A stretch of 64,000 bases of DNA from Amycolatopsis vastitatis. GTDB lineage: Bacteria > Actinomycetota > Actinomycetes > Mycobacteriales > Pseudonocardiaceae. The position numbers and the translations under genes were made by a program. Shown here piece after piece: positions 41,942 to 50,859 of this stretch. The stretch is from positions 62,001-126,000 of the forward strand of contig NZ_NMUL01000002.1 in NCBI RefSeq assembly GCF_002234595.1, in the 5' to 3' direction. Within the stretch, counting starts at the first letter, position 1. Each line of letters starts with the position of its first letter. Below the pieces are notes generated by a model. The model was not told where the DNA came from, did not search any database, and worked only from the letters and a program-made list of their open reading frames with translations.

Positions 41942-42813
41942 AGCAAGCCGAGTTCGCCCAGGTCGGCGACCGGCTCCTCGAACGACGCCGCCGCGTAGGA
42001 CGCGAAGAGCGACCGCACGGCCTTCGCCGCCGGCTCGGACAGCGCGCGGGCCTCGTCGGCCAGCCCCTGGGCGTCGGTCGACTCCAGCGCCGCCCGGACG
42101 TCGCCGCCGGACAGGCTGCGCGCGGAGGCCACGAGCAGGTTCAGGAAGCCGTGGTGCACGAAGCCGGTGCCGGGGTCGGTGTGCCGGACCGCGCGGTGCA
42201 GGCTGTTCGTCGCCTTGAACGACGCCCCGGTGGCGCCGCTGACGACGGCGAGGAAGTCCGCCACCTCGTCGACGCTGGGGAAGTTCTCGCCCGCCTGGCC
42301 GCCGCAGCGGATCTTCGGCCAGCTGCCGTGCTCGATCACCTTGCGCACGCCGTCGAGCCAGCCGACGCCGCGCCGCGGCTCGACCACCCGGATGACGTCC
42401 TCGGGGACGAACTCCGAGACGCGCTCCAGCCACACCTCGTCGACGTCGGACGGCGCCGGCATCTCGACCATCCGCAGCGCGAGCAGCTCGCTGCGCGATT
42501 CGACGATCGAAATCGCCTTCGGGACGCCGCCGAGACCGGTGTCGATGATCAGCGAAAGCGGCAGCGGCTGCTTCGGCTTGATCTTGATCAACTCGGTGAT
42601 CAGCTCGGGCAGCCGGGACGCCTGGCAGAGGAAAACTCCCAGTACACCGGCGTGTTCGGACTCCCGGCTCGCGAAGTGCGCGCGCAGGGCTTCGGGCATG
42701 GCCGCATCGCCCGGAGGGAACAGCGCCGAGTCGTCGACGAGCCTCGCGAACAGGGGAGGAATTCCACGGGGGCCGGGGGGCGTGAGTTCCACAGCGCTTG
42801 ACACGACTGACAC
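41938..42813 (-). CDS. Conserved hypothetical protein in the homogentisate cluster
   Basis: A 291-residue cytoplasmic protein, not recognised. Its alternating beta/alpha layout (LPLSLIIDTGLGG, LLALRMVEMP, then IRCGGQAGENFPSVDEVADFLAVV, and SFKATNSLHRAVRH) suggests a TIM-barrel-like fold. It lies between hmgA (divergent) and the IclR gene (coupled by a four-base overlap), so a role in or next to tyrosine/phenylalanine catabolism is plausible. GTG 42813 is preferred to ATG 42831: TACGCT lies six bases before it and there is no ribosome site. Confidence 0.65.
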   Translation of the reverse strand: MSVVSSAVELTPPGPRGIPPLFARLVDDSALFPPGDAAMPEALRAHFASRESEHAGVLGVFLCQASRLPELITELIKIKPKQPLPLSLIIDTGLGGVPKAISIVESRSELLALRMVEMPAPSDVDEVWLERVSEFVPEDVIRVVEPRRGVGWLDGVRKVIEHGSWPKIRCGGQAGENFPSVDEVADFLAVVSGATGASFKATNSLHRAVRHTDPGTGFVHHGFLNLLVASARSLSGGDVRAALESTDAQGLADEARALSEPAAKAVRSLFASYAAASFEEPVADLGELGLL

Positions 42814-42819
42814 GCTAGT

Positions 42820-42855
42820 AGCGTACGACATCAGGACAAAATCGTTCGCACAACG
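42820..42855. promoter_or_regulatory. Divergent promoter region of hmgA and the unknown gene
   Basis: TACGCT on the minus strand (42820-42825) is six bases before GTG 42813. On the other side CGTT-CGCAC-AACG (42843-42855) is a short dyad that could be an IclR operator, 23 bases before hmgA. Confidence 0.4.
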
Positions 42856-42877
42856 GACACGTCAGAAGGGGACGTCG

Positions 42878-44062
42878 ATGCCTTACTACCGGCGAGTAGG
42901 CGAGATCCCGCACAAGCGGCACACCGCGTTCCGGAAGCCGGACGGCGGCCTCTACGCCGAGGAGCTGATGGGCGTCGAGGGCTTCTCCGCGGACTCCGCG
43001 CTGCTCTACCACCGCGGCCTGCCGACGGCGATCGTCGACGCCGTCGCGGTCGAGGAGGACCGCGGGTCGCTCACCCCGAACCACCCGCTCAAGCCGCGGG
43101 CCTTCAAGACCCGGGACCTCAAGTTCGGCGGCGGAGCCGACGCGGTGACCGACCGCCGCCGCCTGTTCGGCAACGCCGACGTCACCATCGGGTTCGTCAC
43201 GGCGACCGCGCCCAGCCCCCTGTACCGCAACGCGGCCGGCGACGAGCTGTTCTACGTCCAGGGCGGCTCCGCGACCGTCGAGACGATCTACGGCCGTCTC
43301 GAGGTCGGCGACGGCGACTACCTCGTGATCCCGACGTCGTGCACCTACCGCGTCCTGCCCCACGGCGAGATCAACCTCTTCACGCTGGAGGCGCGCGGCC
43401 ACATCGGGCCGCCGAGGCGCTACCTCTCGGCGAAGGGCCAGTTCCTCGAGCACGCGCCGTACTGCGAGCGCGACATCCGCGGGCCGTCGGAGCCGCTGCT
43501 GGAAGACGGCGAGGACGTCGAGGTGCTCGTGCGGCACCGCGCAGGCCTGACGCGCTACACCTACGCGACGCACCCCTTCGACGTCGTCGGCTGGGACGGC
43601 TGCCTCTACCCGTGGGTGTTCAACATCGACGACTTCGAGCCGATCACCGGCCGCGTGCACCAGCCGCCGCCTGTGCACCAGACGTTCGAGGGCCCGAACT
43701 TCGTCGTCTGCTCCTTCTGCCCGCGGAAGGTCGACTACCACGAAGACGCGATCCCGGTGCCGTACAACCACGCGAACGTCGACTCCGACGAGCTGATGTT
43801 CTACGTGCGGGGCAACTACGAGGCCCGGAAGGGCTCGGGGATCGGGATCGGCTCGCTCTCGCTGCACCCGTCCGGGTTCACGCACGGCCCGCAGCCGGGC
43901 GCGGCCGAGGCGTCGATCGGCGCGGAGTTCTTCGACGAGACCGCGGTCATGGTCGACACGTTCGCGCCGCTGGACCTCGGCGAAGCCGCCGACGCGTCCG
44001 AAGACCCCGGGTACGCGTGGACGTGGTCGCGCCGCGGCCCTAAGCCCGCCGCCCCTAAGTGA
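42878..44062 (+). CDS. hmgA: Homogentisate 1,2-dioxygenase
   Basis: A 394-residue non-haem iron dioxygenase that opens the homogentisate ring in tyrosine/phenylalanine degradation. Recognised by PYYRRVGEIPHKRHTAF, the cupin segment GDELFYVQGGSATVETIYG, VIPTSCTYRV, and the iron-ligand region YNHANVDSDELMFYVRGNY. AGAAGGGG six bases before ATG 42878 sets the start. The fumarylacetoacetase and maleylacetoacetate steps are not encoded nearby. Divergent from the unknown gene and IclR regulator. A 12-bp-stem hairpin follows the stop. Confidence 0.92.
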   Translation: MPYYRRVGEIPHKRHTAFRKPDGGLYAEELMGVEGFSADSALLYHRGLPTAIVDAVAVEEDRGSLTPNHPLKPRAFKTRDLKFGGGADAVTDRRRLFGNADVTIGFVTATAPSPLYRNAAGDELFYVQGGSATVETIYGRLEVGDGDYLVIPTSCTYRVLPHGEINLFTLEARGHIGPPRRYLSAKGQFLEHAPYCERDIRGPSEPLLEDGEDVEVLVRHRAGLTRYTYATHPFDVVGWDGCLYPWVFNIDDFEPITGRVHQPPPVHQTFEGPNFVVCSFCPRKVDYHEDAIPVPYNHANVDSDELMFYVRGNYEARKGSGIGIGSLSLHPSGFTHGPQPGAAEASIGAEFFDETAVMVDTFAPLDLGEAADASEDPGYAWTWSRRGPKPAAPK

Positions 44063-44090
44063 TAGTCAAGTTTCGGCAACGCGACCCCAG

Positions 44091-44137
44091 CCCCGTTCCG
44101 CCGACCGGATAATGAACTTCCGGGTGGCGGAACGGGG
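44091..44137 (+). terminator. hmgA terminator with a -10-like hexamer in its loop
   Basis: CCCCGTTCCGCC (44091-44102) and its exact complement (44126-44137) form a 12-bp stem. The 23-base loop contains GATAAT, a good -10 sequence about 35 bases before the next gene's start, and the right arm runs into that gene's GGGGAGGG ribosome site. Confidence 0.7.
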
Positions 44138-44145
44138 AGGGTTCG

Positions 44146-45954
44146 ATGATCAATTCCCAACCAGCGCGGCGCAAAAGAAAAATTCTCCCGTTCGTGGCCG
44201 CGATCGTGGTCGCCGCCGGGCTGATCGTCGGAATCCGGTACTGGACCAGCGGCTCGAGCAACGACGCCGACGCGCCGAAGTGCTCCGGCGCGGACGCCGT
44301 CGCGCTCAACGTCGCTTCTTCGCCGGAAAAGGTCGGCATCGTCCAGGAGGCCGCGAAGGCCTACTCCGGACGGACGGTCGCCGGGCACTGCGTGGACGTC
44401 GTCGTGAAATCGAAGTCGTCCGGCGTGGCGATGCAGGCGCTGGCGAAAGGCTGGAACGAAGCCACCGACGGCCCGCGCCCGGACGTCTGGACGCCGGCCG
44501 CGAGCGGCTGGATCAACCTCCTGCGCGTCAACGCGAAGGGCGACACCGGGTCGATCGTGCCCGACGGCGACCCGCAGTCGATCGCGAACTCGCCGCTGGT
44601 CGTCGCGATGCCGAAACCGATGGCCGAAGCGCTCGGCTGGCCGGGCAAGGCGATCGGCTGGAAGGACCTCGCCGCGCTGGCCACCGACCCGGCGGGCTGG
44701 GCGAAGTACGGCCACCCGGAGTGGGGCAAGTTCCGGCTCGGCAAGACGAACCCGAACATCTCGACGTCCGGGCTGAACGCCACCATCGGCGCCTACTACG
44801 CCGCGACCGGCACGTCGTCCGACCTCACCGCGGCCGCGCTCGAGAAGCCGGACGCGAAGCAGTTCGTCACGAACATCGAGCAGGCCATCGTGCACTACGG
44901 CGACACCACGCTCACCTTCCTGACCAACCTGCAGAGGGCCGACGACAAGGGCGCCGCGCTCTCGTACATCTCGGCGGTCACCGTCGAGGAGAACTCGCTG
45001 ATCGGCTACAACCAGGGCAACCCGACGAACGACCCGGCCAAGGTCGGGCAGCACGCGCCGCCGAAGGTCCCGCTGGTGGCGATCTACCCGGGTGACGGGA
45101 CGCTGAACTCCGACCACCCGTTCGTCACGCTGAACTGGGCCGACCCGACGCGCAAGCAGATCGCCGCGGACTTCCTCGGCTACCTGCGCATGGACGAGAC
45201 GCAGGCGAAGTTCGCCGCGCTGGGCTTCCGGTCGTTCGACGGCAAGCCGGGACCGCAGGTGACCACCGCCAACGGCGTCCAGCCGGACGCGAAGATCACC
45301 TTCCTGCGGCCGCCGTCGCCCTCGGTGCTGTCGAAGCTGCTGTCCTCGTGGACCGACCTGCGCAAGAAGGCGAACGTGCTGCTCGTCGTCGACGTTTCGG
45401 GCTCGATGAGCGACGAGGTGGCGGGCACCGGCAAGAGCAAGATCGACCTGGCCAAGCAGGCCGCGATCGACTCGCTCGGCCAGTTCGTGCCGCGGGACCA
45501 GGTCGGGCTCTGGCAGTTCTCCACCCGTCTCGACGGCGACAAGGACTACCAGGAACTGCTCCCGGTGCAGCCGCTCGGCACCAACGGCAAGGAGACGCTG
45601 GCGATGCGGCTGAGCGGGCTGACACCCCAGTCCGGCACGGGGCTGTACGACTCGTCGCTGGCCGCGTACGAGTACATGAACGCCCACCTCGACCCGTCGG
45701 CGATCAACGCGGTCGTCGTGCTCACCGACGGCCGCAACGAGGACTCCGGCGGCGTCGACCTCGAGCACCTGGTGCCACAGCTGCGGCCGGAGGGCAACGC
45801 GGAGTCGGTCCGGCTGTTCACGATCGCCTACGGCTCGGACGCCGACCAGGACGTGCTGAAGCAGATCGCGGAGGCGACCGCGGGTTCGGAGTACGATTCG
45901 TCCAAACCGGACTCGATCAACCAGGTGTTCACCTCCGTGATTTCCAATTTCTGA
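44146..45954 (+). CDS. Membrane-anchored substrate-binding/VWA fusion protein
   Basis: A 602-residue exported protein. An N-terminal helix (12-31) anchors or exports it. Residues 45-390 follow the type II periplasmic binding fold (KVGIVQEAAKAY; RPDVWTPAASGWINLL; NPNISTSGLNATIGAYYAATG; PFVTLNWADP), and residues 405-600 are a von Willebrand A domain with an intact MIDAS (DVSGSMS near 414, and LTDGRNED). It would bind a ligand and protein partners outside the cell; the ligand is unknown. GGGAGGG precedes ATG 44146. Its TGA overlaps the next start by one base. Confidence 0.85.
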   Translation: MINSQPARRKRKILPFVAAIVVAAGLIVGIRYWTSGSSNDADAPKCSGADAVALNVASSPEKVGIVQEAAKAYSGRTVAGHCVDVVVKSKSSGVAMQALAKGWNEATDGPRPDVWTPAASGWINLLRVNAKGDTGSIVPDGDPQSIANSPLVVAMPKPMAEALGWPGKAIGWKDLAALATDPAGWAKYGHPEWGKFRLGKTNPNISTSGLNATIGAYYAATGTSSDLTAAALEKPDAKQFVTNIEQAIVHYGDTTLTFLTNLQRADDKGAALSYISAVTVEENSLIGYNQGNPTNDPAKVGQHAPPKVPLVAIYPGDGTLNSDHPFVTLNWADPTRKQIAADFLGYLRMDETQAKFAALGFRSFDGKPGPQVTTANGVQPDAKITFLRPPSPSVLSKLLSSWTDLRKKANVLLVVDVSGSMSDEVAGTGKSKIDLAKQAAIDSLGQFVPRDQVGLWQFSTRLDGDKDYQELLPVQPLGTNGKETLAMRLSGLTPQSGTGLYDSSLAAYEYMNAHLDPSAINAVVVLTDGRNEDSGGVDLEHLVPQLRPEGNAESVRLFTIAYGSDADQDVLKQIAEATAGSEYDSSKPDSINQVFTSVISNF

Positions 45955-46691
45955 TGAAGTTCGCCCGTGAGCTCGCCGAACCGTGGGGGCTGCTGGTCGC
46001 CGCCACGTCGGCCGGGGTGGCGTGGGCCGTGCAGCTGCCGGTCCTCGCCGCCGTGGGGGTCGGGGTGGCGGTGCTCGCCGCCCGGGCGGGCGTGGCGGTC
46101 CTGGGCGGGGAGAAAGAGCTTCCCGCGCGTGAGGCGCGGGTGCTCGACGTCGCGCCCGGGTCGGCCGAGGAGAGCTGGCTGAACCGGGCGGAGAGCGCGG
46201 CCGAAGGGTTCGTCTCGCTGAGCGAATCCCTCGCCGCGGGCCCGCTCGCCGAGCGCGTCGCGGACATGGAGCCGGTGGTCCAGGAGACGCTGTCGACCCT
46301 GCGACGGCTGGCCGGCCGCGCGTCGGCGACCGGCAAGGCCCTGTCCCGGGTCGACCTCGACGGCGTCACGCGGGAACGCCGTCGGCTGGAACAGTCGCTG
46401 GCGTCGGCGCGCGAGGAGGTCCGCGGCGACCTCGAACAGGCACTGACGGCGGTCCAGGCCCAGGCGGACGTGCACGCGCGGCTCTCCGGCGCCCGCGACA
46501 AGCTGCTGGCCCAGCTGCAGTCCGGCGCGCTCGGCCTGGACAGCCTGGTGGCGCGGGTGGCGGAGCTGACGGCGGCGACCACGGACATCGCCGTGGACAC
46601 GGGCGCGGTGCGGGAGCTGAGCGACCAGCTGGAGGGCATCCGGCAGGGCGTGCTCGAAACCGAGCAGGCGACGCGGAAGTCGCTGGGTTAG
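45954..46691 (+). CDS. Membrane/coiled-coil protein coupled to the VWA gene
   Basis: A 245-residue protein: two short hydrophobic segments (about 10-48), then a long helical, coiled-coil-like region (about 75-245) rich in Arg, Glu and Leu heptads (RERRRLEQSLASAREEVRGDLEQAL). No recognised domain. The start ATG overlaps the VWA gene stop (TGATG), so the two products are made together and may form a complex across the membrane. Its stop overlaps the opposing MFS gene by four bases. Confidence 0.75.
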   Translation: MKFARELAEPWGLLVAATSAGVAWAVQLPVLAAVGVGVAVLAARAGVAVLGGEKELPAREARVLDVAPGSAEESWLNRAESAAEGFVSLSESLAAGPLAERVADMEPVVQETLSTLRRLAGRASATGKALSRVDLDGVTRERRRLEQSLASAREEVRGDLEQALTAVQAQADVHARLSGARDKLLAQLQSGALGLDSLVARVAELTAATTDIAVDTGAVRELSDQLEGIRQGVLETEQATRKSLG

Positions 46692-47896
46692 ACAGCCACC
46701 GGCGTACGGTCGCGGCGGGGCAGCAGCAACGGCGTCGCCAGCACGACGACCCCGGCGATCCCGATCGCCCAGCGCGGGCCGGTGAGGCCGGCGAGCACAC
46801 CCCAGACCGCGGTCAGCGTGGCGATCGCCGCCTTGGTGCTGACCGACCACGCCGACAGCGCCCGCGCGACGCGGTCCGCCGGGAGCTGCTCGAGCCGGTA
46901 GGTCGCGATGACGGGGTTGAAGACGCTGCAGCTGACGATCAGGCCGAGCTCGACGACCATGACGTAGACCAGCCCGCCGGTGCCCGGCACGAAGGCCAGC
47001 GCGAGCAGCCAGCACGCCCTGACCGCGCCGGCCGTCACCAGGACGGGGTGGCGCCCGAACCGCTCGACGAGCCGCGGGGTCAGCCGCGAGCCGGCGAGCC
47101 CGCCGAGGCTCGGGACGGCGAACGCGAGCCCGTACTGCCACGGCGTGAACCCGAGCTGGTTCAGCATCAGCACGGCGAGCAGCGGCTGGGTCCCCATGAC
47201 CAGGCCGTTGAACACCATGGCGTTGAAGAGCAGCGGCCGCAGTCCCGGGTGTTTCAGCAGGAAGCGCCACCCGTCGGCCAGATCCCGCGCGCGCAGCCGG
47301 GTGGTGTTGCGCGGGCGTGGTTCGTTCTCGCCGATCGCGCGGATCCCCAGTGCGGAAAGCACGAAGCTGACGGCGTTGGCGGCCACCGAGGTCACCGGGC
47401 CGAACAGCGCGAACGCCGCCCCGCCGAGTGGCGGGCCGAGCGCGGTGGCGGTCCAGTTCGTCGACTCGAACCGGCCGTTCGCGACGAGGAGGTCCTCCGG
47501 CGGAACGAGTCCCTTGAGGAAGGCGCCGCTCGCGGAGGTGAAGGTGATGTCCGCCGCGGCGACGACCACCGAGACGACGAGCAGCTGCGCGAAGCTCAGC
47601 GCCCCGAGGGCGTAGGCAGCGGGCACGCTGATCAGCGCGGCGAACCGGACGAGGTCCATGGCGATCATCACCGGCTGCTTCCGGCGGTGGTCGACCCACG
47701 GGCCCAGCGGCACGGCCACGAGCGCGCCGACGGCGGGCCCCACGGCAGCCAGGGCCGAGACGGCCGCCGGTCCGGCGTGCAACACGAGGATCGCCAGCAT
47801 CGGGAAGGCCCCGAAGCCGAGCCACGTCCCGAACGCGCTCACGGCGTAAGCCGACCAGAGCCACCTGAACCGCGGCCCCAGCGACCGCCCGCGCAT
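46688..47896 (-). CDS. MFS transporter
   Basis: A 402-residue, 12-helix major facilitator of the EntS/arabinose-efflux-like group. The loop GPWVDHRRKQPVMIAMD after helix 2 and RLTPRLVERFGRHPVLV after helix 8 are the repeated motif A regions. Cargo unknown. ATG 47896 is preferred to the upstream in-frame start at 47959 because it gives the normal short N-terminus. Divergent from a LysR regulator across 95 bases with a dyad, so the LysR protein is its likely controller. Confidence 0.85.
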   Translation of the reverse strand: MRGRSLGPRFRWLWSAYAVSAFGTWLGFGAFPMLAILVLHAGPAAVSALAAVGPAVGALVAVPLGPWVDHRRKQPVMIAMDLVRFAALISVPAAYALGALSFAQLLVVSVVVAAADITFTSASGAFLKGLVPPEDLLVANGRFESTNWTATALGPPLGGAAFALFGPVTSVAANAVSFVLSALGIRAIGENEPRPRNTTRLRARDLADGWRFLLKHPGLRPLLFNAMVFNGLVMGTQPLLAVLMLNQLGFTPWQYGLAFAVPSLGGLAGSRLTPRLVERFGRHPVLVTAGAVRACWLLALAFVPGTGGLVYVMVVELGLIVSCSVFNPVIATYRLEQLPADRVARALSAWSVSTKAAIATLTAVWGVLAGLTGPRWAIGIAGVVVLATPLLLPRRDRTPVAV

Positions 47897-47956
47897 CACC
47901 GGGAGATCAAAGCCGGGAACGGCCGCGCGAGGCAAACAACCGACGCGGCGGCGAGC

Positions 47957-47973
47957 CACAACGCCGCGTTGTG
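47957..47973. promoter_or_regulatory. 17-bp dyad between MFS and LysR genes
   Basis: CACAACG (47957-47963), three bases, then CGTTGTG (47967-47973). It lies 19-35 bases before the LysR start and next to the TAGAGT hexamer (47978-47983), the usual place for a LysR autoregulatory site. Confidence 0.5.
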
Positions 47974-47991
47974 AATCTAGAGTCGGTCGTC

Positions 47992-48918
47992 GTGGACCTC
48001 GACGCCGTGCGCACCTTCGTCGCCGCCGTGGAGGCGGGCCGGTTCCAGGACGTCGCCACCGACCTGTCGATCACGCAGCAGGCCGTTTCGAAGCGCATCG
48101 CCGCGCTGGAGAAGTCGCTCGGGGTGCGCCTGTTCACCCGAACCGCCCGCGGGGCTGTGCTCACCGGGGACGGCGAAGCCTTCCTGCCGCACGCCCGTGA
48201 GCTGCTCTCGGCTGAGCTGCGAGCGCTCGCGTCGGTGCGCACCGGGCCGCTCCGGGTCGACGTCATCGGCCGGCGGTTGTGCCCGGCCACGTTGCTGCGC
48301 GGCTTCCACGAGGTGCACCCGGACGTCGCGTTGGAGGTCACGACGCTCTTCGACACCGCGGTCGCCGCGATCCGGGACGGCTCGATCGACGCGTCGTTCC
48401 GCGCGGTCGTCTCGCTGCCCGAGGACCTCGAGGCGCAGTGGGTGCTCGACGAGCCGATCCAGCTGTTGTGCGGACCCGCGCATCCGCTCGCCGAATCGCC
48501 TTCGGTGACTCCGGCCGAGCTGGCCGGGCATCGGATCTGGATGCCCGGTGTGGTGCCCGGAACCGAGTGGGGCGCGTACTACGCCGAGTTCGCGGCCGCG
48601 TTCGGCCTGTCCATCGACGCCGCCGGGCCGAACTTCGGCACCGAGGTCGTCATGGACACCATCGCGGAGTCGGCGGAGGTGGCGACCTTGGTCGGGGCGG
48701 GCAGCCGGGTGTTGTGGCCGCCCGGGCACGACTTGCGACGCGTGCCGATCGAGGAGCCCACGCCGGTGTATCCCCATTCGCTGGTGTGGCGGCGGGACAA
48801 CGCGCACCCCGGGCTCACAGCGCTTCGGCGTCACCTCGCGAAGAGCGAGCGTGTCGCCGGCGCATGGCGACCGAGCTGGGCCGCTCAGCCGAGCCAGACC
48901 GTGCCCAGTACCGGATAA
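47992..48918 (+). CDS. LysR family transcriptional regulator
   Basis: A 308-residue regulator with the N-terminal LysR helix-turn-helix (DLDAVRTFVAAVEAGRFQDV, SITQQAVSKRIAALEKSLG, LFTRTARGAVLTGDGE) and a C-terminal effector-binding domain. GTG 47992 gives the standard N-terminus and follows TAGAGT by eight bases; the frame begins at 47971. Divergent from the MFS gene, which it probably controls. The last 34 bases overlap the opposing membrane protein gene. Confidence 0.9.
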   Translation: MDLDAVRTFVAAVEAGRFQDVATDLSITQQAVSKRIAALEKSLGVRLFTRTARGAVLTGDGEAFLPHARELLSAELRALASVRTGPLRVDVIGRRLCPATLLRGFHEVHPDVALEVTTLFDTAVAAIRDGSIDASFRAVVSLPEDLEAQWVLDEPIQLLCGPAHPLAESPSVTPAELAGHRIWMPGVVPGTEWGAYYAEFAAAFGLSIDAAGPNFGTEVVMDTIAESAEVATLVGAGSRVLWPPGHDLRRVPIEEPTPVYPHSLVWRRDNAHPGLTALRRHLAKSERVAGAWRPSWAAQPSQTVPSTG

Positions 48919-49910
48919 CCGGGCACGCCCGTCTTCGCGGCGCCCGGCGTCGGCGCTCCCGCGATCCACAGCCGTCCGGTGGCGGCGATATTGGCGGCCA
49001 TCGACGGGTCCGCCTTGGGCAGGCGGAAGGGGACCACCCGGCCGTCGGCCAGCATGGTCAGGCCGCTCAACCGGGCGGAACCGCGGCGGCTCATCCGGAC
49101 CGGGCCGTCGAGGACCGCGCGCAGTTCCGTCCAGTGGTCGGCCGGCAGGGGACGGCCGTGGGCGAACGAGCGCAGCGCGACCGCGAGCGCGCCCAGCAGC
49201 GCGCCGGCCCCGAACGTCCACGCGGCCCACCCCACGACCGGGAAGTCAAGCGCGACCCACGCCGCGAAACCGGCCAGGACCAGCAGGAACGCCGCTGTCG
49301 CCCGCAGATCGCGGGCGAGCTGGCGGCGGTGCGCGGTCAGCACGGGGTCGAGCCTCGGCGAACCGGACCCGGCCGGTTCCGGCACCGGCACGGCGCCCGG
49401 CGGCGGCGCGTCGTGGATGTGGGCGCGGCGGAGACGCACCACGCCGGAGAGGCCGACGAACACCTTCGGGCCCCGGCCCAGCAGCCAGACCCGCCGGTGC
49501 CCGGCCACCAGCAGCCGGTGCGCTTCGTCGAGCCGGACGCGCAGCCACCGGCCGTCCGGCAGGCGCACGCCGACCGTCCGCCCGGCCGCGACCAGGCCGT
49601 CGGCGGTGATGTCCACCCTCCGGAACGCTTCTCGCTTCAGGCGTGTCTCGGGCACGTGGGCGTACGCGCGGTAGTGCCACCACGCCTCGATCGAGCCGGC
49701 CAGCGCGAACGTGCCGACCGGCAGGGCGACCCCCGCGCCGGCGACGAACTGGGCGATCCCGAACACCAGGAAGAACCCCGCCACCAGCCGCCGGTTCGCG
49801 GTGTCGCCGAGGCGGTCGAGGTACTCGCCGAAGATCGGCAGAGCGCCGGACGGCATGGCGGGGTCGAGCTCGAACGCGCGCACGCGTTCGGGAAGCGGGA
49901 CGATCGGCAC
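48885..49910 (-). CDS. Membrane protein, unknown function
   Basis: A 341-residue protein with two pairs of membrane helices (about 42-75 and 205-250) separated by a soluble beta-rich domain (GLVAAGRTVGVRLPDGRWLRVRLDEAHRLL) and followed by a second similar soluble domain. The PH-like repeats joined to membrane pairs recall bacterial PH-domain membrane proteins, but I do not assign a family. ATG 49910. Confidence 0.65.
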   Translation of the reverse strand: MPIVPLPERVRAFELDPAMPSGALPIFGEYLDRLGDTANRRLVAGFFLVFGIAQFVAGAGVALPVGTFALAGSIEAWWHYRAYAHVPETRLKREAFRRVDITADGLVAAGRTVGVRLPDGRWLRVRLDEAHRLLVAGHRRVWLLGRGPKVFVGLSGVVRLRRAHIHDAPPPGAVPVPEPAGSGSPRLDPVLTAHRRQLARDLRATAAFLLVLAGFAAWVALDFPVVGWAAWTFGAGALLGALAVALRSFAHGRPLPADHWTELRAVLDGPVRMSRRGSARLSGLTMLADGRVVPFRLPKADPSMAANIAATGRLWIAGAPTPGAAKTGVPGYPVLGTVWLG

Positions 49911-50031
49911 GCTGAGCCCCCACCCGGGTCGGCACTGGTACCCGCCTTTTCGACGAACTGGGCATCGGCGTTACCGGATGCTCCGATCGGCGGAAGCGAC
50001 GTGACCGCCACGACTACCCAGACCACACGAT

Positions 50032-50050
50032 TCAGGTTAGGCTCGCCTAA
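50032..50050 (+). promoter_or_regulatory. IdeR/DtxR-type iron box
   Basis: TCAGGTTAGGCTCGCCTAA matches 16 of 19 bases of the consensus TTAGGTTAGGCTAACCTAA. It lies 15 bases before GTG 50065, overlapping the expected promoter, so iron-loaded IdeR should repress the DUF2470 gene. Confidence 0.75.
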
Positions 50051-50064
50051 GTAGGAGGTGAGCC

Positions 50065-50859
50065 GTGACCGAGGCACCCACATCGATCCGCCGCCCGCCG
50101 GCGCCGAACCCCGCCGAGCGCGCCAAGACGATCGCGACCCGCAACGGCCCCGCGTCGTTGCTGCCCACCTGCGACCGCGCCGACCTGAGCGGCGAGCGGG
50201 TCGTCCCGGTCCTGCACCACGTGCACCCCAGTGGCAGCGTCAGCGTGCTGCTGCCCGACGACCACTCGATGGTCCACGCGGCGAAGCAGACCCAGCGCGG
50301 CGAGCTGGCCGTGATGGCCGAGCTCGCCGACCAGGCCCCGGTGGACCTGCGGGAACCGATCCGCGGGCTGCTGTGGATCACCGGCTGGCTGCGGCCGCTG
50401 TCGCCGGAGTCGGCCCGCGCGCGGGCCGTGGCGATCGCCGAGACGCGGCCGGACGAGCGGCTCCTCGACGTCGGCCACGGCGTGACGCTGCTGCGGCTCA
50501 CCCCGGCATCACTCGTGCTCGCCGACGCCGAAGGCACGCATTCGCTGCGCCCGCACACGTTCAGCGCCGCGCCACCCGACCCGTTCCACGACTACGAGGC
50601 CCAGTGGCTGCGGCACCTGGAGAGCGACCACGCCGACGTCGTCGAGCAGCTGGCGAAGCACCTGCCCGCGGAGTTGCGCGGCGGCCGGATCCGCCCGCTC
50701 GGGCTCGACCGGTTCGGCCTGCGGCTGCGCGTCGAGTCCGACGGCGGCGACCACGACGTCCGGCTGGCGTTTTCGAAGTCGGTCGACAGCCCGCCGCAGC
50801 TCGCGGCGGAGCTGCGGCGGCTGGTCGGCTGCCCGTTCCTGCGCGGGACGTCAGGCTAG
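50065..50859 (+). CDS. DUF2470 protein, probably iron/haem related
   Basis: A 264-residue cytoplasmic protein. The N-terminal half (PAERAKTIATRNGPASLLPTC, then GSVSVLLPDDHSMV) resembles the split-barrel part of haem-binding/HugZ-like proteins, and the C-terminal 90 residues (YEAQWLRHLESDHADVVEQL, then LGLDRFGLRLRV) form the DUF2470 domain found in haem-degrading proteins. The start is GTG 50065 behind AGGAGG. An iron box overlaps the promoter, so it should be made under iron limitation. The stop overlaps the opposing PPOX gene by nine bases. Confidence 0.82.
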   Translation: MTEAPTSIRRPPAPNPAERAKTIATRNGPASLLPTCDRADLSGERVVPVLHHVHPSGSVSVLLPDDHSMVHAAKQTQRGELAVMAELADQAPVDLREPIRGLLWITGWLRPLSPESARARAVAIAETRPDERLLDVGHGVTLLRLTPASLVLADAEGTHSLRPHTFSAAPPDPFHDYEAQWLRHLESDHADVVEQLAKHLPAELRGGRIRPLGLDRFGLRLRVESDGGDHDVRLAFSKSVDSPPQLAAELRRLVGCPFLRGTSG

